Source: Syngnathus acus (taxonomy: Eukaryota; Chordata; Actinopteri; Syngnathiformes; Syngnathidae). Taken from it: a stretch of 64,000 nucleotides of DNA. The stretch spans positions 7,466,884 through 7,530,883 of the forward strand of contig NC_051087.1 in assembly GCF_901709675.1 (NCBI RefSeq), read 5' to 3'. This document shows positions 1 to 14,400 of this stretch, one piece after another (position 1 is the first letter of the stretch; every line of letters begins with the position of its first letter). Both the position numbers and the translations under genes were made by a program. A model generated the notes under the pieces. That model saw only the letters and a program-made list of their open reading frames with translations, was not told the DNA's origin and made no database searches.

Positions 1-3000
1 TATTAAAGGGGACGAGAATGGCAGTTTGGGGAGTGACAGAGCAATCTGAACGGGGGCCTTGGTTAAAGAAGATTTGTGATCGCTCGTGAGTAAGTGTTCC
101 GCGAAGGTGCTTGCCAATAGCGCAAGAAGATAACACTGCCAAAATCGAATTCATAGAGCTATGGAAGGACTAGCTGCAGGGTTTGAATGGAAAATTAAAA
201 TGGCTCTACATCTACGCTACAACGAAATGGTGTGTGGTTATTTGGTCGTTTACATGATGGGGATATGACATTTAGACAACAGATCACCTTGAGAAAACAG
301 GAAATGTAATGTTACAAATCCGTCATGCCACACCTCAAGATGGTAATTCGGATGCCACGCAAGCATAAAGTTCTGTACGCACGTAAAATAATTTGCTCTC
401 TATAATGTACAACTATTATAAAATTATGACTTTATTCTTGGAATATTTGGACTTCATCCTCTTAAATAATACTTTCCAAAGTGGCTCTGAGATAGATGAT
501 CAAAACCAGAGTCATTGAAGACCACAGATGGAGGCGATGTGGAGAGGAAAGGAAAGAGAGGAGGTGGTAAAGAGGCAAGCGGGGGCTGGTGTGCAGACGA
601 AAATTGATTTATTGTGGCTCTGATGAGGAGCGGCAAGCCAGGAGACAGTGGGTGCTCTCCAGGCCCTTATTGCGGCAGCATAAATGAAAAGCAATCCCCC
701 ACCCCTCTCCTGTTGTAATTGATACTGAGACCTCCGCAAATAACTTGAGGTCTCGATGTAGATATGTATGCGGCGTCGTTTTCTATTGCCACATAGTACA
801 TTAGCGAATGCTTTTATAGTATTAACTACTTCTCATTAATATTCCAAATGATTCTGATAAACCTCTCAAGAATCTCTGGACACCAATATAAAGATTTCAC
901 AAAACAGGTCCGCATTCTGAGCCCATTCTTCAGGTGCAAGATCTTTGGCGAAGGAAAGAAGAAAGTACTACATGACCTTTTCAGAAAGTGTTTAGCACCC
1001 CCGCTATGTGGCAATTCATCAGACACACGAAGATAACCACTAACAATTTAAGCCTCATTGGAAGTGTTGTGGCACATTTGAAGGAGACACAATATATAAA
1101 TGGAGCTTAAGCCGTTTTGATGGGTGTCAGGTGAATGTTGGTTCTATACGCACAAACAACACAAAATGACTTTAGTAGTTATCGTTAGTAGGCTAACTGT
1201 TCCCACTGTAGAAGCTTAAGCACCATATTAAACAAATCCACTTTTACAATTACACTTTTATGGGGGACTTAAGCTTTGACAAGAGAGGAATTTACTCAGG
1301 GTGCCAAAAAGGGCTGTGGGCCATGCTGTGATGGCTTAAGGCAGAAACAATTGTAGCGCAGGCTGAGCATGCTTTGAGACATGACTTTTAAAAGCCACCT
1401 GTGACGGCAAAGAGTTCTGCAAAGCCTCGGAAACCTACAGCCATACGTAAACAGAGACAAGAATGTAAAATGAGAAGAAGTGCTACCTCAATAAGCAGAT
1501 TCAAGATAAAAAATAAAAAAAACAACGGGAGGGATTTGACCATTTAAGAGTGGGTGGACATTATATTATGGCAGGTTTAAAATCCTATTCAACCTTACAG
1601 ACAAAAGATGCGCATTTAACACAGCTTGGACCCATTTTGCCTTCTGAAGGTCGGCAAGTAATTAACCTTAAATGCTGCTGGCTTTTGTCTGCTTGTCTGT
1701 GGTCAGTAAATAAAATGCCCCGGGTAAAGAGGTTTATTGAAATACTCTCAGAGTTTGGCCTGCCGCATAGCAAGGCATTAATATGTGCTCCAGCAAGAGC
1801 CTGTCAGGATTTATTAGTTGCTGTCAATGGTATTCCACTGTAGGTGTCAGCTCTTGCAGAGCAGAAAAAAAAGACGAGAGAACGGACTGACTGTCAGGAG
1901 TCAACAAAAGGCTTTTAATGGAGAATGTGCTCCAGACATCCCACAATGAGAGTCACCGTGTTCTGCAGATGACTTTTTCACTCATCTTTTCAGACTCGAT
2001 ATGAAAAGTCACAATTAGCCCTTGAGATCAACACACAAGAATGTTATGGAGTTAATGTTGAACTGCTGCTATTGACTTTAAGATGGCATACTATACTGAA
2101 AAGGTGTGTTTTTTTCCTACAGGGTTATCATTATTCCATGAAGAGCTGATGAATCACATGTATTCAGATACAATTACTGGTTGTCTGTATATCTCTGTAT
2201 ACGCTGTGGCAGCAGTGAAAATTGTGAGATGGCTGTCGGCCTTTCATTTCAAGTTGGTAAATGATTTAACTAGCATGGACGAGCAAAGAGTAGTACAAAC
2301 ATATATTTTATGTACGGCAGCAAACTATCAGTTTCTTTTCTAATGTCTACCCAGTACATCCTCGTCCAACATTGAAGCTAGATGTGCTGCACAGTTGTTA
2401 CTGTCCTAAAATCCCAAGACCAGAAAAAAATGTTAAAAACTTGAATTGAAAATTCTCTCCTTGACTATCGTTCTATTGGTCTTTATCTGGGAATAATAAT
2501 AATAAATGAATCTATGAATAATATGAATATCGGGCGTACTGCTTCCTGAAAAGAATTTTACTCTTTTACTGTGCAAAGTTTTACATATAGTTTTTATTCT
2601 AAACTTTGTGAATCATTTCGGCGAAGGGTGCCCTTTTTTGTGCATGAGCACCAGCCCTGCAAAATATCTGTTTACCTGCCTGCAATTACTATTTAACAAT
2701 GTGAAATAGAATTTTGTTTACGCTGCTAAACCTTCTATTGCTTTTTGTAATGTGATCCTTCACAGCCTCCTTGTTTATATCTCACCGCATAATCGTGTCA
2801 AAAGCAGTGAGTCCCAATCAAAGAACAGAAAAATACAGTGAGTGCATGCTGTTTATTGAAGATACCATTCAATGTTTTTTTACTGACGTTCAGCTACACA
2901 ACCAATTACCTGCAGGTACTACCTCGTCAAATCATCTCCAGAAACTAATTCTAATTTAGTCTGAGTCACACTGGACCGCTTAATAGCTATCAATGTTGCA

Positions 3001-6000
3001 TATGGAGTTCTAATTCACCTGAACTAAATGGGCAAAAGTCTTGGGACACACCTCAAGTACTTTCAACCTGTTTAATGTTCACCCACCTCCGGTTTCACAA
3101 AAGGTATCACTATAGCAGTATAAATGATGGCTTGCAACAACTAAGACAATGCTTCTGTATCTGACTTTTAATATTGAGAGAGCTAAGTATTTATTGTCCT
3201 ATCATAGTACAAAAAATTAAAATGGCGCTTGCTTCAGGTTCTTGCACAGACTCTGACTCAGTCTCAGTAGAAAGAAATAGAAACTAAATGCTGCTATAAA
3301 AGCACGATAAAGATTTAAAGTGGAGAAAAAAAGAAAAGAAAATTGATATTCCAGACTGGCCGTTTGATAAATGAGCACTGGTTTCACAATTCATGGATGG
3401 TGCATTGCCTTTGACATGTTTTAGACTAACAAAAAGTTTACTGATTAAAGATGTACAGTAAAATTGGCTTCACAAACACTTTCCGGGCTGCTTCTCTGTC
3501 AGCTAAACGACTACCATGTGTTTTTTTTCTTCACCAAAACTGTGTGCTAATGTTTTTTTTTGTAGCGCTGCCAAACCTGCTGTGCTGAACGTATCATCAA
3601 GGTGGAAGAGGCAGCTATAACACCCCAACCAAAGAATAGTGCTGATGGACAAAATAAAATGTGAAAAAACATGCTTTTCTTTGTAAGCCCGTTTTTTTTG
3701 CGTCAGCAAGGACCAGCGGTGGGAGATAAATTGGGGTCATGAAAGAAGAGAGAATGTTGCAATTTGTTCTGTTACCAAGGTTACCCGAGGATTCTGAGCG
3801 ATATGACGTGACTTCTCTCTCGTGGCTACCCTTTTGCCATCAGAAATGTTTGCAGCCCTTACCTATAATATAATAATCAATTAGTAGCAAGTCCGTTTTA
3901 TTGTAAATTTAATTGGTATTTACATTTTGTTTTGTCCAATAGAAACAAGGAGAATGTCAGTTTTTCAAAAATCAAAGCTACGCTTTGGGTAGTTAATGAA
4001 CCTTCAGAGGTGGGAACTTTACCAAATTTTGTCAGTCTGTCCTCTATCCTTCATCTGCATTAAGTGAGTCTATACACAAATATTGCAGCAGTCCAGTGGA
4101 CTAGTAGTAAATTTTAAAAAAGAGAGCAAAACAAAGAGAGGTCACCAACTATGTTTTAAGCACAGCCTGCATTATGGGCAGCGACGCTCGGTTAAAATAT
4201 GCTTTTCCATTTTTCTGTCTTGTCATAAAAGCAGCGGGTTGTAAGATCGAGCACCGAGAGGCACATCCAGAGAAGTACTCTAAAGGCATAGAAAATGATA
4301 ACAGATTTGAGGGACTAGCAGGTCTCACATCATGTAAAAGGGAGACACATTAACATAGATGCGTAGACGTGTTTTCAAAGCCAGCGTACCACACAGGGGC
4401 AGAAAATTAACATGAACTCTACCAAGAATTGTCTCCACTCAAACTACATCAGGATGTTCTCCATATAATCTTGAGAGGACAAAATAAAAAGTACTGGTAA
4501 AGTAATCCGAACCGATTAGAACCAACTCTGCCATGCAATTTGTGCACCATTGCAAACCACAACCAGCCATTTGTTTTTTAGACTGCTCTTCACAATGACA
4601 AGCAGCCTATGGGTTTCATACAAACAGTTTATAGATAAAACAAAGATGTATTCTCTGCAACTGGTCTTCATGAGAGATTGTCTCTCACCCAATGCACCAA
4701 GGTCAATTGGGTCTGTCAAGGATAGCCGCTTTTCAAAAGAATGGATTGCTTTACACGTGCTGGTTTTACACATTTTGATTTGTTATCTGCAACCACGAGT
4801 CATCTGGACAAGGTGAGATCTGAAGAATATTTTGTCCTCAATCAAAAATATAGATTAATTTCGATAATTGTACAGTGGTATTTTATAGAGCATGTGTCGT
4901 ATTCTGGAATATATTTCTATGAGGGGTGATAAAATAATAGAAATAATGGTACTATAATCATAAAATCCACATTAATTGACAGTAAAGTAACAAAAGAACA
5001 ATTGTACCATTATGTGAGTTAATTAGAATGACATTGGTTGTCTTGAAGCTGCAGAAACATTCTGCTCGTGAACAGTGTTTTATTCAATACAGTCCAGCAG
5101 GGTCAAACGGAGTTTGTTCTTGGATACAAGAGGGCCTCAGATTTGCTTTTTTTTTTTTCTTGGTCAAATCAGACCTTTATTCACTCATCAATGCCTTTAT
5201 TAAATGTTCAAGTTATGTTTATGAAAACAAATCCTAGCCAGTTAGTCTGTTTCACATTCTGTGCACTGCCTTCACATAAAAGCTGTTGCTGTTGCTTAAC
5301 ATTTAAATAACCGTTATAAGATTTAATAGTTTAGTGCTGACTTTCCCCAAAAGTGCCATTGTAAAAGTGGTAATGAAATTGCATCAAAATATAAAGTGAA
5401 ATGTATCTTATCCTGGCCGGGAGCAATTGCCATGCTTTCATTATCCTCAGCACTGTGCATTGTAGCATGTCAAGGATTGAAAATGATCATTTTAAATTAA
5501 AAACAGAATGACTTATCAAGTCATTTCATTCATGTGACTTTTTAATTCCGGGTGACAGACGCAGTGACCAATAGAATTCTAATTAAGATGTCTCAGTGTA
5601 TGAGAAGAAAGTTTGTTTCCAACTTTCCAGTCTTGGTTTGTTATTCATTTTCAAAAGTAAATACCTCAGCTTGTGCTTTGGCTCAGTCAGATGACATCAC
5701 AAAGCTTTTAAAGAGTAGATGAGAATGCTGTGTGATATTTGTGTCAGGTGAGTTGCAGCAAGACCACCCACTGCAGTACAATCAGCTACCGAGTCAAGAG
5801 CGCAGCAGTCATTAGAAATGCTGTTTATTATTCATGAGAACTCACAGCATCTTCTCCAACACACATTGAATTGCAAACATGTCTGGCCACTAGATGCTTG
5901 GCATGAACTCTGATCTAAGGTAGCGCTGAGAGTTCATTTTACATTCACACTGGGACTCAAAGCATCATCCAGGAACACTTACTGTAGGATTAAATTATCA

Positions 6001-6856
6001 TTTGGGCCTCCGTATGCACATTCGCTTAACAGGATTTGCATTGATAATACATTAGGGACTATAGATGACAAACGTGCTTCTGTTCCACTTAAGCCAACTT
6101 TAAGAAAATGTGGCTTAAGACCGTAAACCTTGTCCTGTGAGATCCAATTAAGTTTGCTTACGTCACATCCTCTTCGTGATGGGAAAAGCAAGTCAACAAT
6201 GTTGATCCACCAAAACCCGTTTGCATTATACAACATGTACTGCAATGGTGGATGCTAAAACTATCTGAACACTGGAAATTCCATTAGCAAATTAAATGTG
6301 AAGTGCTGCTTTGAATGTTTTATGATCATAATCATTTATAGTCACTGGTATCGTTCAAGTAAAAAAAAGACTTACAAAAAAACTGTCCTGCGAATGACTG
6401 GCGACCAGTTCAAAAACAAATAGTGTGAAAGGAAAGTTGAACCCTGGTCAATAACTAATGAGTGACAATGAGCTGGTGAAGTCTCAACATATATGATATC
6501 GAGAAGGTGGTTCCTACAGAATTTGGCGAGACTTTGATGGAAAATTCCAAATTCTACCTCCTTGCACAGCTCCTCCCACCTGACAGCATTTTAATTTAAA
6601 AGGTCTATTGTTATAGAGTGGGGCATCTGACATTTATACGTGCATATGAATATGGTCTCAATACAACCAAGAGCATTAAATCTGATCCAAGCAAGCTTCA
6701 ATCACAGGAGAGCAAGCTGCAATATTCTCCACAGGATTAGGCTGTTTTTAAATTGGCTGCAGAGAACAAGATTAACTGTACACCAGCAAAGTAAAATAAG
6801 CCAGTGGCTGGAGAACAAGCGAGAGAGACGAGTGTGTAATTAGCTTTGTTAGGGAA

Positions 6857-6880
6857 GTGTGTGTGTGTGTGGGGGGGGGG
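6857..6880. repeat. (GT)n followed by G10
   Basis: Dinucleotide run GTGTGTGTGTGTGT directly followed by ten G. Confidence 0.9.
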
Positions 6881-9800
6881 TTGATCCCATGTTTAACTCG
6901 AGAATGATGGCTCGGTTCTGTGAAATTAGTAAACCTTCAGGATATTATCCATTAGGTGGTAATTAAATTTACTATGAAACTTTTAATCAGCTAAATAAAT
7001 TACTTTTCTCAATTAGCGTTGCTTGATTCTTCTTTGGAGAAAATGTTGTAATCATTTCTGCCTTACCTTGTTATTATGGATAGGATGGCAGCCCGATTTT
7101 GTGTCATTTAGTTGAAAACCATTCTATCTTTAACTCGTTAAAATGAAGAATAATAATAGGAGGAACTAGCTCTTTTGCAAAAATGTTCTGCCCTTATGTT
7201 AGCTGGCCACTTCTTTCACTTGGGTTCATGGCGAGGACTGTGTGAGATTATGCATAATTCTTGAGATGGGAAATGGTTCCATTGTAATGGTAAGGGCAAG
7301 ACCAAAAAAAAAATCTTATTCAAGAGTTTGTTAGCATGCTACATTATGGTTCATGAGGAACGTAACAGGATTTTTGGATTCTGGGATGAAGGTAAAATCC
7401 CAGCAAAAAATGTCATTTATTAAGTTTTTTTCTATTTTTATATGCTAATATAACCTATATATTATTTTCCTATATAAAATCTATGAACCTATATATAATA
7501 TATATAATATATTTTTTTCTGCTATCATAATCGTTCACTGGGAAGTTTGATACATTTGTATATCTTTTAAAGAAATAAAGGGAGATGGGGCATATTATTT
7601 GCTTCCTCTTGTACCCCAGTGTTCATTTTATCTTGACTGAAGTAAAAGTGTTTTATCATTACCTGGTGTCCAACCAAGATAAATAAATAAACCGAACTGA
7701 AATGAACTGACGCTGTCATAGGGGAAAATAAATTGCTTTATCTAAGTCTATCGAAGTCTGCGCCACCCCAGGAGTGGAAGTCAGTTTGGTGTTTTTTACA
7801 TAATCCTAAAATAATTCAAAACAAAACATCTTGCTTTCAAGGTTTTGCGCTTGGCAAAGGGTAAATTGGAACTTTCTCCTTACAGCAACGGCAAGACAAA
7901 TATAATGTTGTTTTGACCAAAAACTGAAAACATTTTTAACAAGATACTATTCAGACATAGCATTTGTACATTTGAATTGTTACATCTTGTTCTAAGTCTC
8001 TCCTACCCAAACAATTCTGTAGATATCTGTAGAACTGCCAGGAAGACATGGAGGCAAATAAAAGATCACTTGAAAGTGTGCTTGACGAAGGATGCCACTG
8101 GATTTTCTGTTTCAAAAGTTCCTCCACATTAAGTTGTATCTATTCGAACATGAAAAAATATTTGTATGCAGCTTAGCCAAGCTCCAATGAGCAAGTAAAA
8201 AGTTAATTATTGGCATGCTTGAAAGCCTGCAAACACTTTTTATTAGGCGGCAGCGGCGTTAACACATTATGACTTGATGTCTGCTTTTTTCATTCAGTGA
8301 GTTGCCTGCAGTAAATTTTGAGCGCATATAAATCCATCTACACTATTATAGTTGCAGGAATTGAGGTCAGAGTGCCAAAATATTTATCAGCAGAAACAAA
8401 AGGACTGGGTAGTCACTGCCCAAAAAGCTGCAAGGTGGACCTAGCGGTTATCTGTAAAGATGTCAGTCGGATCGCCTGCTTCCCAAGCTTATGTTTTATC
8501 ACCATCAGCATCTATAAGAATAAGTTACATTATCTCTTGTTTAAGTGTGCATCACTTAAGTCAGAACACTCCAGTAATTTAGCATGTTTGCCTTCCAAAT
8601 GCAGCGACTGCTTGAAACTAAAAGGTCCTCTTTGATTTACTTGAAAGTGTCTTTGAGCCGTGGAAGGGAAGAAGAATCACTCATCAAAAGACCTAACATT
8701 GAGTCCTGTAACAGAAAGGCTTGGCACATCTGTTGCGTAAAATATGGTATGCATCTCAAGCACTTTGCCATTGTAGATTCCTAAAACAAAAGAAGAGCGA
8801 GCCCAGGGTGGCCCTCACTCTTTATCACCTGGTGCCACATGCGGGCAGAGATGAAGGTTGAATGTCTTATCACAGACACACCATTAAGTCCCTCAGCTTC
8901 GTGTGGAAATGTGTTGAGCAATGTTTCCAGCCTCTGTGATCTCAGCAGAGGTGATTGATTCTATGATGTGCTAAACAACAACAACCTTGATAAATATTTC
9001 TCTGTGGACAGGGAACCTTTCAGGGGTGCGTCCTTTGTTAAAGGGACAGCGTTACCTCATGAATTAAATTTAGTAAAGGATTTTAGCAGCAAAGCAGTTT
9101 CACTTCTTTTGAAAATATTTAATTTTAGGAGCCAGAACATCATGTTGTTCTTTAGGCCGATAAATCGTTGAGTTTGAAGAGTTGAATCGGTGAAGAGTTT
9201 GCATGGTTGGAGGAGGATCCCTATGCCACATGCACAGATCTGTACACTAATTGACAAGTGTAGCTTTGATACTTGTTGATTCAAATACAAAACTACTGAT
9301 CCTAGCTTTTTGGGACCTGACATACACATACACTTTTCCCTCTTGGAACTCAACGAATAGCCACCCCATAGTCTTCATGGCAAGCTCTTTATCATTGGTT
9401 CATATACACGAGACAGGATTCAAGCAATCAATCAATTCATCATAATAGCTTTAATGCTATTACCTGTTACCAGGCAACGAGATGTACTTAACAGCACCTC
9501 GAAAGAGGCTACTGCTAATTTTAGCCAGAATCAAAGTGGAGGTTGTTATTGTAAGAGCATAGACGTAATAAGTACAAAGTATTTTCACACAAAGTATGAA
9601 TAAATAGTTTTCATTTGAGTTTTCTTTTCATTTAATTTGAATCTTGTGAATTCATGCTTACATTCGTAACTTGCAAAATTAGAATTGGTTTGCGTCAAGT
9701 TGCAATATTTTCACTCATTGCTTACAGACACAAGCTGAAGCTGAATGAAGAGTTCTGATGAGTTTGAAACGTTCTCCTACATGGTGGTAGTAATAATCAC

Positions 9801-12571
9801 TAATTAAGCCATGAGGGGGAAAATAACTTTGAACATTATCTGTTTTTTAAACATAAAAGTTTGTGCAGTTTGCCATGAGGAAATGCACATATAGAGGCAC
9901 TTGATCAGTCAGCAAGACTCCTTATAAAGTCTGCCAGTAACTCCCTTTAGGCACAAGCTATCTCGCTTCCAAATGTTTGGCCAACGCAGCTCAATGAAAG
10001 CAAAGTTTAATTTTGGATAACACTAATCTAATACTCGTATCTACAGAACATACAACAATGTTTTACTATCTGCATCTTTAGCTGCAGCTATACTGCTCTT
10101 CTTGTATTAGTGATTGAAGGTCAAGGTTTGATAAAGACAAAAAAAAAAAAACACCTTCATAATTCTATTAACCATTCCGCACCTTGCCCTGCAGATTTCA
10201 CTGTCTTGGTGAGCAGACTAATCAATAGTTTTCATCACCTTGGCAAAGTATGGTCAAATTTCTATTTTAACAAGATTATTTAAAGACAAAATGGTGCAAG
10301 TCTGTAAAACCCACAAACCGCTTCAACTGAGATGGATTTTTCACCCAGTCAAGGTGTTAAGTGTTGTGTGCAGATATTTACTCATTCACAAATCATGTTC
10401 ATGACATTCCTACAAAGTCTTCACTGCTGATGGCATCCTGTTAACCTGTCATACAGTACCGTCATGATGTTTGCGCTATATGATTTATGTGGTTGTTAGT
10501 ATTATGACTAAGATAGCATTTAAAAATATATACATTTCAATATATACTTTGTTTTGTAGAAATATTATTTGCATAAACGTTTATCATTGTTGTTTACATC
10601 GCAATGCATTCTGGGTAGTGACATAACGAGAGTGAGGAAGAAGCCCATGACGAAAATGTCAAATCCATAAAATTATAAAGACGTATGGGTGCTGTGAGCC
10701 AATCTGAAGCAACGTTGCCACAGGATGGCCATTTTGAGACAGGGCTGGTCGAACACAACCAATGGAGCACGGATTTTTAAACTGCTTGTGTTGTCGGGTA
10801 AACGTCAGAGATGTAGTTATTGACACAACTACGACGCCTTTTTCATTTTGAAAAAAGAAAAGCAATTTAAACATTCAGTCTGAATCATAGCCATTCTTCT
10901 AAGGTTTATAATAAACCAATCCATTTTTGAATCTGTTCAGAAATCCACAAAGTAAAAGTATTTAATTGAGTAAACCATCCAATTTACCGCAGTGCACCGG
11001 AGCAGTCCTTTGTTCGAAAATGGCCAAGCAGTGGCGACTGAAGTTTTATATTGTTCTTTCCTCCATTGCATGATCGGTGTCCAGTGGTCTGGGGTCGTCC
11101 GTAGCTGCAACTACAGAAGAAAAAGCATGGTTCAGGTGTTGTACACCTCCTGTCTTTCGCGTCTTTTAGCTCAGTTTCCACTTACCACTCGTGGGCGTTA
11201 AGGTTCCTTCTGAAGAAATATGGTAGGATACTGTATTTGGTTTTAACCATAGTTTTTGGCAGGATACATCGGAGAGCTGTCTCATGAGCAGAAGGCAATT
11301 AAAGGCCTCGAATGCATCTTGGCTAAAATAATGAGAGCACAACAGCCACAGGCCCTGGTCGGGGTTCCTTTTAAATGAAATGAAAGAGGGGAAATGTGAG
11401 TAAAAAAGTACAGGATACATAGGAGAAAAAAAAGATTACATCACAATAAACTCAATATTTCACAGTGACTTTGGAAGCTGTACTTAAAAGGTGGGTTTAG
11501 TTCATTCATTCATCCATCCATCCATTCATATTTCCTATGTCCTGGTTGTTTGACAACAGACCACAGCTTCAGATTCTTCTTACAAAGTAAACCATAATTC
11601 AACATTCATGTTTCATTCAACATAACAGCAGCAGCAGTTTATTGCAATTTTGCAATTACCTGTTTGTTGTACATCTGCTGAGAATCTTGAAGGCACACAC
11701 TCTCGACATACTCATATGTGAATGCGACAGGAAGAAATACTCCCTTTGCTGAGAGTTTTAATTTCCATTGAAAATCTGGATTTAAATAAATGTGTCGAAC
11801 CTTTAAACAATATCCTCCATGTTGCAGGTATCTCATGATACAGTGCGCGAGACAAATATTTGCTCTAGAGATAACAGCCAGGAGTTCAAGTCCCGCACCT
11901 TACTGGTTTGGAATTCATTTTTCCCTTGTGTTTGAATGTAGAATTTAGTGGACACATAGATTACTCATCTGTAACCCTAGCGCAACCACTAAAGCCCTGT
12001 ATGTCAACAACACAGCAATTTGTAAATTGCACTGGAAATATCCAGCAAGTGCTGGAGATATTCATGAGGCAAATGCATCATTTAAAGACATCCACTTTAT
12101 GCTGGAACTAACACACTACTTTAAATCATTCGAAAGTTGGGGTTAAACTGGAAGGAAAAAAAACAACAGATTTTCCTGTCTCTGCTTTCCTCATAGTGAC
12201 GCATTGGCAAGTTCATTTAATTTCATGTTTGATAAGCTCTCAAGTGAGTGGAAGAGATGACCTTGGATGCATCCGTAACTGATGGCTAGAAAACACCTTA
12301 AAAGCGACTGAATCAATGCTTCCGTGATCTCCTCCACCCCATCCGAACATTTTCTCCTCTTTCATGCAAATGTAGGGAACGATTTGAAATGAGTTACCAT
12401 AGAGATAATTACAGCAGTCGCTGCTAGAGGGAAAAATATAAACTTGCCTCCAAAGCTCATTGATAGAATACAAGCATTGAAGAGGCAATGAGCAAAGGAA
12501 AAAAGACAGACTTTAAAAGGGAGCAACATGTCTTTCTATGGAGGTTCTCTAAGGCTACGACTATCAAAAAC

Positions 12572-12602
12572 TATATATATACGTATATATATATATATAT
12601 AA
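12572..12602. repeat. (TA)n microsatellite
   Basis: TATATATATACG followed by nine or more TA units. Confidence 0.9.
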
Positions 12603-12688
12603 AAGAAAAGAAAAAAGTCTACACTTGGAATGAACTTCCAGTTAAATCATCATGGTTTTGTTTGTGGTCTTTAGAAGAAAAGCACAAA

Positions 12689-12719
12689 GTCATGCCCTTA
12701 AGTCCTTTAAGGGCATGAC
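12689..12719. repeat. Perfect 13-bp hairpin
   Basis: GTCATGCCCTTAA, 5-base spacer GTCCT, then its exact reverse complement. No poly-T tail follows and no gene is nearby. Confidence 0.9.
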
Positions 12720-12802
12720 AAATCTCTTGAAAATGTCATTTAACATGGACTGCTGCATTGTAACTGATCCATGAGCGATGGTTAACTGTGGCCATACCAA
12801 AT

Positions 12803-12823
12803 TGTAATAATAATAATAATAAT
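12803..12823. repeat. (TAA)n microsatellite
   Basis: About seven TAA units. Confidence 0.9.
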
Positions 12824-14368
12824 AGTGCAAATGCACAGTAAATGGATCATGTTGTGAAATTAATTTGAAATTTAAAACAGTTTGCAGGTGTGATAGTAGA
12901 AGGTCTTTAGGTGGGTTGAGCAGTGGTCCGTTTTGCATGAGACAGGAAATAAAATACATAGAACAGGCTAATTTCTCCAACAATGTGATTCATGATCCTT
13001 ACATCATTTTGGTACATCCTTTTAATATTATTATTATTTCGGAGAATGATATTTTAGATAGTTTTATGTTGTCTTGGGAACTGTTTTAAACTGTGCATAA
13101 TATATATTCTTTAAAAAAGTAAATGCAGCACAATACAATTTGTAACAATAAAAATGAACACAAATGTTAAATTATATCAGTGGTATAGTGAACATCTGGT
13201 TAAATAGACTCACATCCCATAGTTTGGAGCAAACATCGGGGTCATGTTTCAGTCTACCTGGTAAATCTAAATTCAATATTTATCCTCCTGTAAATCCTCC
13301 TTGTTTGCTGCTTTGGCTCAGAGTTGCAGTGTTTGGTGGTTGTTGTTTTTTTCCTGAAAACATCTGCCATTTTTGGCAGAAACCACATTGAGGGCAACAA
13401 CAAAACAATGGACTGCAGGAATGAACCGTACAAAACGCGGAGGGGAACACTGGGTCAGCAGATCATTTTCTAAAGGTTCATAATATGGAACTACACATCC
13501 ATTAATTTTATACAATTAAATTAGTTAGATTTTTATGAAGTGCATGTGCAAGCAGAGTCAGCTACAGCACCAATAAGCGCTAAATATGGCTCATTTAATT
13601 TAAGAAAGAATTGCCAATCATAAAATGTTACTCAACAGAGGTTTCCCTCCACACGAATTAACCACACTGATTTGAAACTTGTAAGGGAGATGGAGTAAAC
13701 AGGACATTATAGCACTGTCAGCAGGGTGCTCTCAAAGGCCTTGGGTGAAATGAACACCGACTAAAAGGATTCACTCCCACAAGAAGCCAGTGTATTAAAA
13801 AAAAAAAGATAAAGTTGAAGGGTTTTTCATCAGAATGGCTCATGGTTCCCTAGTGGGCCGGGATGTTTTGTTTATCTCTTAATTTGAAAAATTAATGTGC
13901 TGTATAATGCGCCTTGTGTTTGACGGTATCTACAACAGCTGATGAGCTAAAGAGAATTCATACCACAAAATATACCTCGGTTGGATTAGGACACACTGCT
14001 GACAATCCCAAAGAGGGGAATCTTGATGAGGAGTCTAGCAAAAGCTGGCGGATGTGATAACTGTGCATGGGAGCTGAATATCTACTGCAAATAGAGACGC
14101 GTGTAAACACATCTCTGTAGCTACAGAGAAGAAAAATGCACTGTCACTCCATAGGATCAATATTGAAATAGGGGATATAATCCCGGATTACTACTGCTAA
14201 ATTTACATGGCACAAGATATGAAAAGGCATTAAGATTGAAGAGCACAACTCGATAAAGGATAATACGGGGAACAAGAAACAGCATACATATGAGAGTCCA
14301 TGGCAGGGGTGTGCAGAGACCTTTGGAGAGGCAGAAGCTTCAAATTGAAAGGGGGGCACATGGAACTT

Positions 14369-14400
14369 TATATTATTATTATTATTATCATTATTATTAC
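14369..14400. repeat. (ATT)n microsatellite
   Basis: About ten ATT units with one ATC interruption. Confidence 0.9.

Noticed and set aside
1550-1843. 97-codon plus-strand frame near the left end
   Set aside because: No family resemblance, no exon partners and a size expected by chance in 64 kb.
11840-11905. tRNA-like B box (GAGTTCAAGTCCCGC)
   Set aside because: The bases around it do not form a T-arm stem, and no A box or acceptor stem is present at the right distance.
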